The notes beneath the pieces were generated by a model. That model ran no database searches. It was not told the DNA's origin and saw only the letters and a program-made list of their open reading frames with translations. 64,000 nucleotides of DNA from Gonocerus acuteangulatus (Eukaryota; Arthropoda; Insecta; Hemiptera; Coreidae). A program made the translations under genes and the position numbers. Where the stretch lies: the NCBI GenBank assembly GCA_946811695.1, contig OX328125.1, positions 108,173,715-108,237,714 on the forward strand. Reading direction: 5' to 3'. The number at the start of each line of letters is the position of its first letter. The stretch's first letter is position 1. This document shows, one piece after another, positions 11,000-22,729 of the stretch.

Positions 11000-13900
11000 A
11001 TGATAGCGTATAGTGAAGGAGCTTTAAGGAACAATGCTGCTATTGTAGAATACTGCAGAACATCGATGGCTGCTATATCGGGCGGAACTGCGGGTCTGCT
11101 CGGATTGACTGGCTTTTATGGATTTGGATTTTATGTTTTTGCTGTTATTGGTTTATGGGTAAGATTATTCAATTGTTTTACTTTTCATTTGTTATTGGAG
11201 CTTTGTGGATTATAAATGATAAATTGAGATCTGAAAACTTAGTTAGAGACCACTGAACTTGACTTGCTGTAATGAGTATAGTTACTCGATAAAATCACTT
11301 AAGGGTCATTCCATGTCAAATCAACACACTTTTCGAACTTGTCTCAGAATGATCCCATTGAGATCCCATGATAAAATTTTGCCATATGTATTTAGACATT
11401 ACAAACCATTTTTGGTAATTTTTAAAATTGCCACTTTTTGAGAAATTTAAATTTTAAGATTTAAATTTAAAATTTCCAATTTTTTTTTAATGCAACCACT
11501 ACTTTGTGGCATATCACATTAAAACCCCATTCAATAGCTTTAAAATGAAACCCCTCCCAGGTTTATATCATCACTGGTTGTGAGCCTATAGGCATCTAAA
11601 GGTACCAAAATATGACACTTTTTCATAAAAATTTAAATCTTTAAAAATTAATAACATAAAAAATAATTGTGCTACATAGCTGAAATTTGGTATTTTTTCA
11701 TAAGTCTATGATATGTTACTGTATACCAAAAATCATGAAAATCTGAGGCATCAAGTTCGAAAAGTGTGTTGATTTGACATGGAATGACCCTTAATAATTT
11801 TGTGATGTAGAAGTGTATGTATATTCTCTAGAACGCCCAAAGCTGGCTCGAAGGAATTGTGTTATCTTTGCGTATTCCTAGGGACATTTGGAAAGCTTAG
11901 AGTAATAAAAAAGCCCGACTCGCAGGAACTGCATCATCTTAGCGCTGTTCCGTTCAAAGTGTAATTTTGAAGATGTAGAATAACAAACAGTTATTACTTT
12001 GTTTAGATCAATCGCGAAACACCTATTCCATTGAAATCTTAAAAAAAAAAAGCAATATTGTCCGCAAAACACAGGAAACAATATCCTAAGCGGAAATTAC
12101 TCCTTCCGCCGTCCTAACAACGTTCTCTTTAGGAAGACACTATTACAAAAATGTTTCTAATTTACTTAACTATCTTTACTAAAATATTCATTTTAGTGTT
12201 AAGTGCAATTAAAAATACTCATATTACTTTTAAACGCAATTTAAAATACGAAGATCCCAAAACTTTTCATGTCTTAATTTTGTTATTTTTATTTTCTCGA
12301 ATACTTCCTTAACTCCAAATGTAATCAAAATCGTAAACAATCAGAACCTCGGTAAAATATCTGTCAGCTCTCCTAGAATGCTTCTTGATTTATAGAGTGC
12401 AATGAACCCTACTAGTTTCCGACAGGTAAAGATCTGGGACTCCCTTGTCCATCCAGCAAGGGAGCTATAAGTCAATTCAAAATACTATCATTCTTCTTAT
12501 GTTTTAAGAAGAAAAATACAATTAATATAACATCAACTAATTAAAAACTAAGGCAAACAGAGAGAGAGAAAAAACAACTAATTAAAAACAGAGGTAAACA
12601 TATTCACACGGCATTCCGCTCGGAAAGATCTATTTCTAATAACGAAATATTGTTTCTAATTTTAGCATCCTGTTTTATTGCCAAATACATTTTTGTCCTA
12701 CAATCAATTAAAAAATTTACAAGCAATAAAAGAAAAACTAAGGGCAAAAGACAAAATGAACTGTTTAAATAAGAGAAACCAACTACTTCAAAGTTTTAAG
12801 GGCCGCCTGATTTTCCGCTTTGTAGGTACCCATTACATTTAATTATAAATTAATTAAAGGCTGGCTGGGCCTAGGGACGGTCCGGGGCCCCAAAACCCGA
12901 CCTTTGAACGACAACTCTAGAAGATAAAATCTTCAGTGCACACCTGAATTTTGAACTTAGGTCCTCCAGGACATTATTCGAGTGCTCTAACCTCCCACTG
13001 CATTTTAAACATATTATTAAATTTAAAGCACATATTATCAAATTTATTGAAATAAATTGGTTTTAAGTAACTACTACTCGTAAATTTTGTGGGTGTTGGT
13101 TAATGTGTGAATGACCAATAGTATGGAACAAATAAAATTTAAAATGAAGAGATGAAGGAGAGAATGTAAAAGCCGAAAAGCTGCTAGACTAATAAAACTC
13201 TTGAATCTCATTTATTAATTATTTTAAATTCCTTTTGCTTTGATATGGTTTGCTTTATTGCAGACTTTGCTAATGGTGAAAGCCGGATCTCAATGGAAAA
13301 AGTACTTCATCAACAGGAGGACTATCCTTACTAATGGATTCTTTGGAGGTTTATTTGTATCCTTTCAGTTGATATTTTAATGTATTTCTTAAAATAGTAT
13401 AATTATTTGCAGAGAAACAGGAAATAGAGCTGCATGAGCTCACAAGTAACATCATTTTCATTTTATATTATAAGAAAAAAATGTATATTCTTTTTATGTG
13501 AAAAACTAATTCATAATAATTAATACATACCATTAACAAATACCTAGGGGGGAGGGGAGGAAGACCAAAATGACATTTCGGTGACCATGGTTAAATGTTA
13601 GAGAGAAAGCTAATACACAGGAGTTTTATAGCTAGGCCTTGGGAGGGGGATGAAAGAAGGGAATTGCTAGGTTGGAAAAGGAGTCTGTAAAAGGTGTTAA
13701 TGTTTTGGAACACACTGATAGAAAATGTAGAGAGCATGGGAACAAAAACCGAAAGTTGGTCAAGACAGCTTATGGAACACAGTGGAGAAAATGTTTTGTT
13801 TCTCCGTTTTGTAATTAATGTTGTTCAGGTTTAAGTTTATGTGGACGCATTCAGAGTCCTGTCGTTTTTTTTTTTTTTTTTTTTATTTCGTTCAGTAGTA

Positions 13901-15694
13901 AAGATTTTGTGGTCGTGAAAGTAAAATATGTGTTTTTTTGTAATAGCGTGTTTTTCGTGTGCGGATTTGTAGATTTCTTTGTTCTTAATGGTTCATTTAT
14001 GTTGTGTAATGCTGGAATGAATATAATTTTTGGTGACTCCTATGTATACAGTATTACAGGAGGGGCTTTGACAAGGAATTTGGTAAACACAGTTTTGCTA
14101 ATCAAGAAAGGCTTTAGTTTATTTTCTGTATTTTAGATTTCTTGGTGATTAGCACCAAAAAGCTGTAAGTATTTCTATGTGCTATTTATGTATTCTTTAA
14201 TGTTCATTGTTAATTTAACATGGATTTTTCCTTAACTCATATTTTTAGACCTACATACTATTTTGGACGTATCCTTTTAAACTCATATATTATACTAAAA
14301 TATTTTTTTCTCTTCTTAACCCTTTCCCTACTGTTGACTGCTCCAGCTCCACCATGCTACTTTAATCTCAATAAAAACTGATCATTTCTCATTTAGGACC
14401 AGGGAAGGATTTGAGGGGTCAGGCAAGGAAGATAGTGTTTAATATTTATCAATACTTAGCTAAAGCAAATGCTAAAAATGATTAAAGCTATAGCCTGTTC
14501 AAATAGATGGTTTAGTTGAAGGGAAAAGGGCGTAGCCTATATTCCCCGTGCAAGAAATTGGCGGTAATCATTCTCTCTGTTATAACCTTTTCTGTAGGAG
14601 GCTTAAAACGTTGTTAGTCTTAGCTTTGGCTAAGTATTGAAAAATATTAGAGAATAGTTCCTTTGCCTGACTTCTCAAAGCCTTCCGTAGTCTTAAACAA
14701 GACATAATCAGTTTTTATAATGTTTCACGTATGGCGTTGTTCCTTGAAATCGGAGTTTGAAAAATGGTGGAATCACAGGGAATATTTCCCTCAAAATTTT
14801 GTGCTTGCAGAATTGAACTTTTCCGTTTATCTGAACAGGCTATAACTTAATTGTAAATTCCTCAAAATGGCTGTACATATTGTGCATCCTCGGATGCTCC
14901 TTGAGGAGAAGCCTTAAAACTAAGCACAGCCTAATGGAATGTAGGCAAACCTTCTGATTTACAGGCATTAGTTATAGGCTCTCAAGTGGCACCCGGGGAT
15001 GGGAAGCATGCAGAGCCATTTGCATAAATTAAAAATGAAATTATTTTGGACTTTTATTCAATGAAATTCTGCCTACTCAAGAAAAAATTGGGAAGAAATG
15101 TTTTTTTCATTATTATTATTATTATTTATTAATAATAATAATGATTATTTATTAATTATTTATTTATTTATTATTGCTGGAAAGTCTGTAAGGAAATGGC
15201 AGACTTAAACAAAATCATAATAGTATTGAATAAACTATAATAATCATACATGAAGAAAAGAAACGTTTGAAGAAGTTGCAATAAAACATAAACTTGAAAA
15301 AAAACGCAGAAAAATAATTCTGACCAAAAATAAAAAGTGCTATTCGGTCTCCTGAAACAGTGTTGCATGAGTTAGTCAGTGCAAGGTTTAGTTCATGACT
15401 TTTAAATATCTTTCAGAGGACGATTTTTATTATTAATTAATCATCAGTAAAAAAAATTTCTTTTGAGTTATTATGCTGTAATTTTGGAAACTAGAAATTG
15501 TAGAGAGTGATCGAGTTATTGTTCTGTAGTACAATATTGGATGTTTTTTCATAAGAATTTTTTTCTATTTGGACCAGTAAACCTATATTTAGCTTTGAAT
15601 TGTAAAATGTATTTAATTATTATTATTTACTTATTGAAATATTTTTCCTATATTTTCTTCCAGATTTATCTATGGGATGGTTCATGTGTATTAG
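11000..15694 (+). CDS. EMC6: ER membrane protein complex subunit 6
   Basis: EMC6 (TMEM93) is a small core subunit of the ER membrane complex, which inserts tail-anchored and multipass proteins. Coding exons are 11000-11158, 13264-13356, 14249-14268 (only 20 bases) and 15664-15694, with GT-AG introns (gtaaga, gtatcc, gtatcc). They join to 100 residues plus TAG. The product contains [67 protein letters not shown] and the invariant C terminus FIYGMVHVY. Human EMC6 is 110 residues, so starting at 11000 the N terminus is about 10 residues short. A candidate upstream exon (9990-10036) does not join in frame. The hydrophobic helices are preserved. The gene is probably functional; only the N terminus is unresolved. 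Confidence 0.92.
11303..11790. mobile_element. TIR transposon, non-autonomous, TTAA target (Kolobok-like)
   Basis: Terminal inverted repeats of about 40 bases, essentially perfect, begin GGGTCATTCCATGTCAAATC on the left and appear inverted at the right end. TTAA flanks both sides (11299-11302 and 11791-11794). The 488-base body has no open frame. TTAA duplication with GGGTCATTCC-type ends resembles Kolobok elements, but piggyBac-type mobilisation is also possible. It lies in EMC6 intron 2. Confidence 0.75.
11913..12110 (-). mobile_element. Helentron family B, 3'-end fragment
   Basis: Read on the minus strand it ends GGAACAGCGCTAAGATG, then CAGTTCCTGCGAGTCGGGC and a T-run. This is the family B 3' terminus with one mismatch in the inverted repeat and one in the tip. 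The 5' half is absent. It is inside EMC6 intron 2. Confidence 0.7.
12798..13008 (-). mobile_element. SINE family 2 fragment
   Basis: Matches 42130-42345 and 32180-32330 in order: CCGCCTGATT, GTACCCATT, CCTAGGGACGGTC, AGGTCCTCCAG and GAGTGCTCTA. On the minus strand the last two are the remains of a tRNA-like head. It is degenerate and in EMC6 intron 2. Confidence 0.6.
14486..14846. mobile_element. TTAA-flanked MITE
   Basis: The left end AGCTATAGCCTGTTCAAATA and the right end (inverted, GTTATAGCCTGTTCAGATAA) form imperfect terminal inverted repeats. TTAA flanks both sides (14482-14485 and 14847-14850). No coding capacity. It lies in the last EMC6 intron. Confidence 0.6.
15107..15176. repeat. 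(ATT)n / (TTA)n microsatellite
   Basis: Imperfect ATT units pass into TTAA/TTTA repeats, with a small inverted symmetry around 15130. Last EMC6 intron. Confidence 0.85.
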
Positions 15695-16350
15695 GCTTAA
15701 GTTGAACAAATTTTATATTTAATATATGAAACAATTTTCAGTTATTTTATAACATTCTATCAAAAGATATGGTAATTACTTTTAAAAATAACGGGGTTTA
15801 AAACCATATTAGATTATGTTTTCAAATAATGTATTTTATTCATGAATTTTTGTTATTTATATATGAAGATGATTGTTGGAAGTGCTGCTTGTATTTTGAA
15901 TTAATGTAATTTTGTAGCCTTTTTTTGCATGTATATTTGAGAATTTTTGGAAGAGAAAGCAGAGTTGGTGGAAAACCAAATACTAATGAAGAAGTATAGT
16001 GTATGCCAAGAAATATCTTCTTACAAAAACTTGAAGGATGGGTGACCATCATCATTGCTTTGATACAAATATCTTTTGTAATATTTATGTTTATTCTGAG
16101 AGCTGTTCAATACAAGCAAAGTTGGTTTATAATCTATGGTTGGAGGATCTTATTTATTTACTGTTCGAATTTTGTTTATTTATTTTTTGTTATCAGTTAT
16201 TTATATAAAATTTATAATTGCTATGAAAAACATATTAATTCTTGTTCAAAAACAGTATTATATTGCATTTGTTGTTATTTTACCATTCTTATTATATTTC
16301 TAATATTTATTATTATTGAATCATTGATTGGCCATTCTTTGTAGAGTTTT
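15695..16350 (+). other. EMC6 3' flank with an unassigned 113-codon frame
   Basis: Probable 3' UTR or flank of EMC6. The frame at 16003-16344 encodes a very hydrophobic 113-residue peptide with three possible membrane spans (about residues 13-33, 50-70 and 84-110). I recognise no family. The sequence is strongly AT-rich (Phe, Ile, Tyr codons), so chance hydrophobicity is likely. Confidence 0.25.
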
Positions 16351-17465
16351 ATCTCATTCAAAAGAAACTATCCTCATTTCCATTAAAAATACAGTGATAT
16401 TGTTAACTTATTCTTTTTAGAGTATTTAGGCAGATTTCTTTTTGAAAAAAATCATGTATGATTTTATATAATTGTTTTTAAAAAAATATCTCATTTTTTG
16501 ATCATTTATCAAAATATCTTTGTACACTCACTGAGTTTGGACTTTAAAACAATTATTTCCATTGTGAATTGATGGATATATTGCTGACTTAGATGCAAAT
16601 CTTCCGTTGAGATAAAGATTAAAAGCACGAATTGATACTCAACATATCTTTAATGTGGAGACCTTTAAATAAGAAGCCTCATTCAGTGTCCTCCAAGTTA
16701 CTAGCTAGTAATTCTCAGAGCGGTCTTACTCTCTTGCGTTACAGCACATTCAAGCTGGCTCTTCACATCTTCATACTTCGAGCATTAAAGAGGTTTCTCA
16801 CGCAATATTTAATCTTTGGTTGTTTTCAAACAAATCATAGATCTTAGCTAAGACAATTTCCTGTTTTTAGCTGTCTAATTAATTTCTGTCTCCATAGCTA
16901 GTTTTGGATGGATATTTAAATGATAAATTAGATATACTGTAAATAATGACTAAATACGTAGTCATAAAGAGAGAAAACACGTCTTTAGTCTACAAATTCA
17001 ATTGAAGTGGGACTTATAATTTTTTTTTTTTTTTTTCAAATTATTAGAGTGTTTATATCTATTTTGAAATTGAAGAAGAAGAGCGTAATTGTTGTTGTGT
17101 GGAGTGGAATTAGAGCATTTCCAGTCTATTTGTTCCTATAATTAAAAGCATGTAGTCATACTAATTAGTGGTTCTCTTCAACGATCCATGGCAATATTCC
17201 TCAAACATTCAAACAAAATTACTTAGGTGGCGCTCCTGGCTGCCCTGAACAGGAACCAATCAAGACATGTTAGTTAATATCTCAAGATTGTAATATATTC
17301 CTCATAATGTACAGCGTATTGTGATATGAAGTGAAAACCCATCGATCTTCAGGTTTGTTTGATATATTTCACAGTGTATTATAGTTTTGCGAGGTATTCA
17401 CCCCACAAACAATTTTTAATTGTGAAATTACACGAAGAAAGGCATTATCTGTTGTTTACCTAAAT
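16351..17465. other. No gene recognised
   Basis: AT-rich DNA with a T-run at 17022-17036. The open frame at 16632-16847 matches nothing I know. No terminal repeats were found. Confidence 0.5.
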
Positions 17466-17473
17466 GATAATTT

Positions 17474-18020
17474 GGTAAAACCGAAGGAAATTGTCTCCAG
17501 CAACGATTTTTTCCAAATTTTGCACTAACACGAATCTGTTAAAAAAAAAGTTGCTCTCAACTAGGAAAGAAGTTATTAAGCACTAAAGTTCACTGTTACG
17601 GAGGTTTGCGAAGTTGGCGTACACAGCGTATTAATAAACATGCATATTAAGAAGAATGTCTAGGACGACTTTTTGGCAGACGTGCTACGCGTTTCCGCTC
17701 GCTCAAGAAGATATCAAAACTCTAGTCAATCCAACTCGCTGTTATGGATAGAATTCCGATGTCATGGAGGTTATAAATAGTTTATCAACATTTCAAATGA
17801 GAGTTATTTGTTTCCCAATGTTAGATGTCTGCGCTCGCGCATGTTTACAAATGCTCTGTTTACTCCAACTTTAACTACAATAACAGTGAACTTTAGTGCT
17901 TAATAACTTATTCCCTACTTTTTTTTAAACAGATTCATGTTTAGTGTATCAAAATACGTTATAGTGCAAAATTGGAAAAAAAAAAAATCGTTGCTGAGGA
18001 CGCTCTCCTTCAGTTTGACC
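17474..18020. mobile_element. Merlin MITE with 8-bp target duplication
   Basis: The left terminus GGTAAAACCGAAGGAAATTG and the right terminus TCCTTCAGTTTGACC form long inverted repeats that continue inward about 130 bases (both arms carry CACTAAAGTTCACTGTTA or its complement). The perfect 8-bp direct repeat GATAATTT flanks it at 17466-17473 and 18021-18028, the target size expected for Merlin. The interior keeps ATGTCTAGGA and the GGCAGACGTGCTACGC arm. Both are also found just downstream of the Merlin transposase relic (1388-1500), so this is an internally deleted relative of that element. Confidence 0.9.
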
Positions 18021-18029
18021 GATAATTTT

Positions 18030-18791
18030 TTATGAGAAAAAAATACCTTTTCCCTATTTTTATGGAAAATTGAAGATAGCTACGTCGTAAGAAGGTGGAG
18101 GAAAACACCATACCATGAAGGAGAGACCCTGTTCATCACTGATTGATAGAAACACATGTAGAGACTTGAAATGATATATAGAATACAATTGTATAAAGTT
18201 TATTACATTTATAATAAACTGTTTTATAAATGTTTAATTATATTGTTATAAAGTTTTTTGAGTATTTTCTACGTAACTATCCCCAATTCCTTTGGATTCA
18301 GTAAGATACTCACTATTGCTATTGAAAAAGTCCCAAATGAAACGAAATGATGGAAACGCACTTCTATCCACTTACATACATTTTTCACAAATCTGCAAAA
18401 ATCTGAAAAGACTACCTAAGAAAAAACTACAATTCTCTAATTAAATTATATTTCCTGGCAAATTAACATCATCTTTATTTTTTTTAATTAATTTAGTTTA
18501 GGAAACATTCTTAAAATTATTGAAAACATTTTAAATCTGCATAGAGGCGATTCTGCATCTAACTAATGGACAGAGACGATTTTGCATTCGCCATTTTGGG
18601 ATAGAAGCAGTTATGCTCCTAAAATAGTAGTAGTTAATAATCCTCAACCAAATTACAGATAGTATCGTAACATTCGTAAATGTCTAAATATTCAGGAGGA
18701 TATAAAAACAAAACCACACAGCAACGCAAAACAATAGCCGGACGCTAATACACGCGTATATAAAATACTGTGTTATAATAGTGGCGTTTTT
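18030..18791. repeat. Unassigned; short GAGGCGATTTTGCAT repeats
   Basis: Around 18540-18640 a word like ATAGAGGCGATTTTGCATCTAAC recurs about three times in diverged form, and again at 19905-19965. The A1 and A2 Helentrons appear to have inserted near or into this repeat. Otherwise nothing is recognised. Confidence 0.4.
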
Positions 18792-19877
18792 AGCACTTTC
18801 CTCCGAAGGAAAGTAGCTATTGAGGTTGGACTCATGACGGAATTTTTGAAAAATTTCTTCAAATCTTTATCGATCCTACCTAGTAGACACCGAAAATGAC
18901 CCCCGTTAAAATTTATATATATCTATATATATATATATATATATATGCATATATATATACATATATATGTGTCTGTTAACACGATAGCGGCCAGAGTTTT
19001 TGTTTTTTCGTCACGAAACTTGGTATATAGCATTAAATTAGCAAACGATTGAACGAGTTCGTTAACCACCAAAGTCGGTCCACCGGAAGGGGGGGTTTAC
19101 CCCGAACCCAAAACACTAATTTGACTATGTCAGCCGTAATATTTGTTATATTTCAACGAAACTTGGTATTCGTAGTGGTAATATAGAGAAAAAAGTGAGA
19201 TATAAAAATGAACTAAATCGGTTCATTAGAAGGGGGGGTTTACTCCGGACCCACAATACCAATTCGCCACTACCAGCCGTGATTTTTGGTATATTTCAAC
19301 GGAACTCGGTATTCGTAGTGGTAATCCACAGGTAAATAACTGTTGTAAAAATAAACTAAATCGGTTCATTAGGAGGGGGGGTTTACTCCTGACCCAAATT
19401 CTTAATATACTCATACCGGTCGTAATTTCTGCTGTATTGTAACGAAACGCGGTATACGTCGTGGGTAACTCATGAGAAAGAAGTGTTGTAGAAATGAGCT
19501 GAATCGGTCAATCGGAAAGCGGGGGTTTAATTTGTAATATATTTCAATAGAAAAGCCCGTCAGACGTAGGTTCACAAAGCCGCCGCAAGGAGCGCTTTCT
19601 ACCACTAGAGTGACTGTATCCTGTTCCTGCGTTAGATCAAAATACGATAATATGAGGTTTTTTGTATTTATTACGAAGTGTAATAGGTACCATGTGTAAA
19701 CATAACTCTGGAAGCAAATTATTAATTGATCAGTTACTCATTACAAATTTAAAAGAGAACTATTCATGTTTTTATTTTATTTATGTAGGATATTTTAAGC
19801 AAATTGTTCTGGAAAGCAATCTACACTACCCAAATTCTGAGGAAAGTGCTTAGTTATGCAGCTCCTGCGTGACGGAC
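18792..19877 (+). mobile_element. Helentron-like non-autonomous element, family A copy 1
   Basis: The 5' end is AGCACTTTCCTC with hairpin CTTTCCT-CCGA-AGGAAAG. The 3' end has GAGGAAAGTGCT, the inverted copy of the 5' terminus, placed subterminally. It is followed by the small hairpin GCAG-CTC-CTGC and GTGACGGAC, then T. It is flanked by T-runs. The interior holds an AT microsatellite (18907-18972), a conserved lead (AACACGATAGCGGCCAGAG) and about four diverged tandem units of about 145 bases, each starting AAACTAAATCGGTTCATTAG. The asymmetric inverted repeats, subterminal hairpins and T-T insertion fit Helentron/HINE (Helitron2) elements. No Rep or helicase. Short open frames inside are repeat-derived. 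Confidence 0.8.
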
Positions 19878-19976
19878 TTTTGTTTCTTAACTTTTATGTA
19901 GAGGCGGTTTTGCATCTAACATTGTAACTGATAAGACATTTTGTATAGGATAGAGATGGTTTTGCGCATTCCTTTT

Positions 19977-20106
19977 AGCACTTTCCTCCGAAGGAAAGTA
20001 GCTATTGAGGTTGGACTCATGACGGAATTTTTGAAAAATTTCTTCAAATCTTTATCGATCCTACCTAGTAGACACCGAAAATGACCCCCGTTAAAATTTA
20101 TATATA

Positions 20107-20172
<66 letters not shown>

Positions 20173-21082
20173 TATATATATATGTGTCTGTTAACACGAT
20201 AGTGGCCAGAGTTTTTGTTTTTTCGTCACGAAACTTGGTATATAGCATTCAATTAGCAAACGATTGAACGAGTTCGTTAACCACCAAAATCGGTCCACCG
20301 GAAGGGGGGGTTTACCCCGAACCCAAAACACTAATTTGACCATTTCAGCCGTAATATTTGTTATGTTTCAACGAAACTTGGTATTCGTAGTGGTAATATA
20401 GAGAGAAAAGTGAGATATAAAAATGAACTAAATCGGTTCATAAGGAGGGGGGGGTTTACTCCGGACCGACAATACCAATTCGCCACTACCAGCCGTGATT
20501 TTAGGTATATTTCGACGGAACTCGGTATTCGTAGTGGTAATCTACAGGTAAATATGTGATGTAAAAATAAACTAAATAGGTTCATTAGGAGGGGGGGTTT
20601 ACTCCGGACCCAAATTCCTAATATACTCATACTGGTCGTAATTTCTGCTGTATTCTAACGAAACGCGGTATACGTCGTGGGTAACTCATGGGAAAGAAGT
20701 GTTATAAAAATGAGCTGTATCGGTCAATCGGAAAGGGGGGTTTACTTTGTAATATATTTCAATAGAAAAGCCAGCCAGACATAGGTCCACAAAGGCGCCG
20801 CAAGGAGCGCTAGAGGGACTGTATCCTGTTCCTGCGTTAGATCAAAATACGATAATATGAGGTTTTTTGTATTTATTACGTAGTGTAATAGGTACCATGC
20901 GTAAACATAACTCTGGAAGCAAATTAATAATTGATCAGTTACTCATTACAAATTTAAAAGAGAACTATTCATGTTTTTATTTTATTTATGTAGGATATTT
21001 TAAGCAAATTGTTCTGGAAAGCAGTCTACACTACCCAAATTCTGAGGAAAGTGCTTAGTTATGCAGCTCCTGCGTGACGGAC
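19977..21082 (+). mobile_element. Helentron-like element, family A copy 2
   Basis: Same ends and internal order as the copy at 18792, in the same orientation, starting only about 100 bases after that copy ends. The AT microsatellite is longer (20098-20170). The tandem units are very similar to copy 1, showing recent amplification. Confidence 0.8.
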
Positions 21083-22104
21083 TTTTTTAAATGCAATCAT
21101 ACAGAATCGGAAGTGGGTCGCCACTTAATAAAAAACCGTTATGAGCCAAAAATGGGATAGAAGTGCATATATACACCTCAAATAAAATATCGTACTTGAA
21201 TGTAAACGAGTTTACATTGTTTGAAAGCCCCCTTTGCATGTTTCCACAAAGGCTTTACCTCTGGAGGCCTTTGAAAAGGAGACAATAGCAGAATACCGTG
21301 TATGAATGTATGTTAAATACATTTTCAAGATGGAGATTCTCGTTCATATTAGTTCATAAAACTACTCTTATTTTTCTCATAGAAATGAGTTTTATTGGAC
21401 ACGATTCAGGTTGAATTCGAAGCTTTCATCTGAGCCTATGAGAAGAGGAAGAAATGATCTGGAACTCATGCCGGATCAGTGCTTCACCTCATAGTATTGA
21501 AGGAATGAAATTCAAGCCAAACCGTTGGCAATACAAATTATTTTTTATATATAAAATTAGTTTTATTAAACTTTATGACCAAACCCCGGGAACCTCTACG
21601 GTGGTAATCTCGAAAGTCAACAATCTCTCCTCAAAGAACTAAATCAATTTTGTTTTAACTAAAGAAATTCCTGAGAGTTTTGCTGTATTACATAAACTCA
21701 TATCACTCTTAATCCAGGAGAACCCGCAAGAAATTATGAGGTGCTGAAATCCACACCAGAAGTTTTAGTTTTTAAAAAGCTTGTACACATTTCTAAACAC
21801 CAAATAACTGTTGGTTTTAAAGAAGTTTTTAATATATAAAAATAATTATATTAGATTAAATAATTATGATCCTTTAGGTTGACAGCCAAGTAAAAATTGT
21901 GCCTATCAATTTTCCCATATGGACATAGTGTTGGGGCGAATTTCTGGGTCAGTATTGTAGAAAGCATACAAACTGGGTTTGAACATGACATTTCCTCTTA
22001 TAATCTAAAGCTGGACAACATCATACAGCCTGAATTACACAAAATAAACAACAAGCCTTTAGATGATGTATCTCCAAAATAGCAGACACTCAAATTTGTA
22101 TGTG

Positions 22105-22166
<62 letters not shown>

Positions 22167-22343
22167 CACATATACATCTGTACTTGCATCTGTATAACAC
22201 ACATACGGGTGTGTGTCTGTCTGATGGTGTTCTGCTCTGACCCGACTTTCTTTCTGTTTTGAGCCTACTGCCAAAATTCAAGAAACATGATTTAGTGCTC
22301 ATTTTTGGGATGATGCAGTTTGCTCATTCCTCCTCACTCCCTG
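21083..22343. other. No gene; AT microsatellite and a decayed hammerhead-type repeat
   Basis: Around 21360-21450 the minus strand reads CAGATGA and then, after about 20 bases, GAATCGTGTCC. This may be a strongly decayed relative of the hammerhead repeats. An (AT)n tract spans 22108-22160. No gene recognised. Confidence 0.35.
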
Positions 22344-22566
22344 CATGGGCGTATATAAAAAATAATTTCGGAGGGAGCTGGTAAAATTTCGGCGGGGACC
22401 ATTTCCGGTGTATGGAATACTAACAATTTTTGGAAGAGTTTTAGCCAACTTAAACGCTATTACACCCAAAATAGAATATGTTTTATGAACTAAATGATCT
22501 TAATTAATTTATTTTTAAGAGTTTTTAAGTCCCCTCAGCCCCCCCCCCCCTCTTATATTCGCCCAT
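22344..22566. mobile_element. hAT-like MITE
   Basis: The left end CATGGGCGTATATAAA and right end TTATATTCGCCCATG are terminal inverted repeats with a G- or C-run just inside. It is flanked by an imperfect 8-bp duplication (ACTCCCTG at 22336-22343; TCTCCCTG at 22567-22574). The 223-base body has no coding capacity. The 8-bp target supports the hAT superfamily. Confidence 0.75.
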
Positions 22567-22589
22567 GTCTCCCTGTACATTTCTGGGCA

Positions 22590-22729
22590 AATACAAATTT
22601 GAACCACCGTTTATTATTGATCTATGGGATCTGAAACATGAAATTTTCGTGTCTGTACTTCCGGATTGCGTCAAGAGCTCAACCTCATAAGCGGATTTCC
22701 TCCCTATGGAGGTAGAGGGGATCCGCGCT
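22590..22729 (-). mobile_element. Helentron family B, 5'-end fragment
   Basis: On the minus strand it begins AGCGCGGATCC at 22729, followed by CATAGGGAGGAAATCCGCTT, then ACTTCCGGATTG-like sequence and CGGTGGTTCAAATTTGT. These are the first 140 bases of family B (compare 24996). The rest is missing. Confidence 0.7.

Noticed and set aside
22059..22302. Overlapping minus-strand open frames with Tyr-Ile repeats
   Set aside because: They are translations of an (AT)n microsatellite. The same applies to frames at 10274, 25073, 26325 and 38650.
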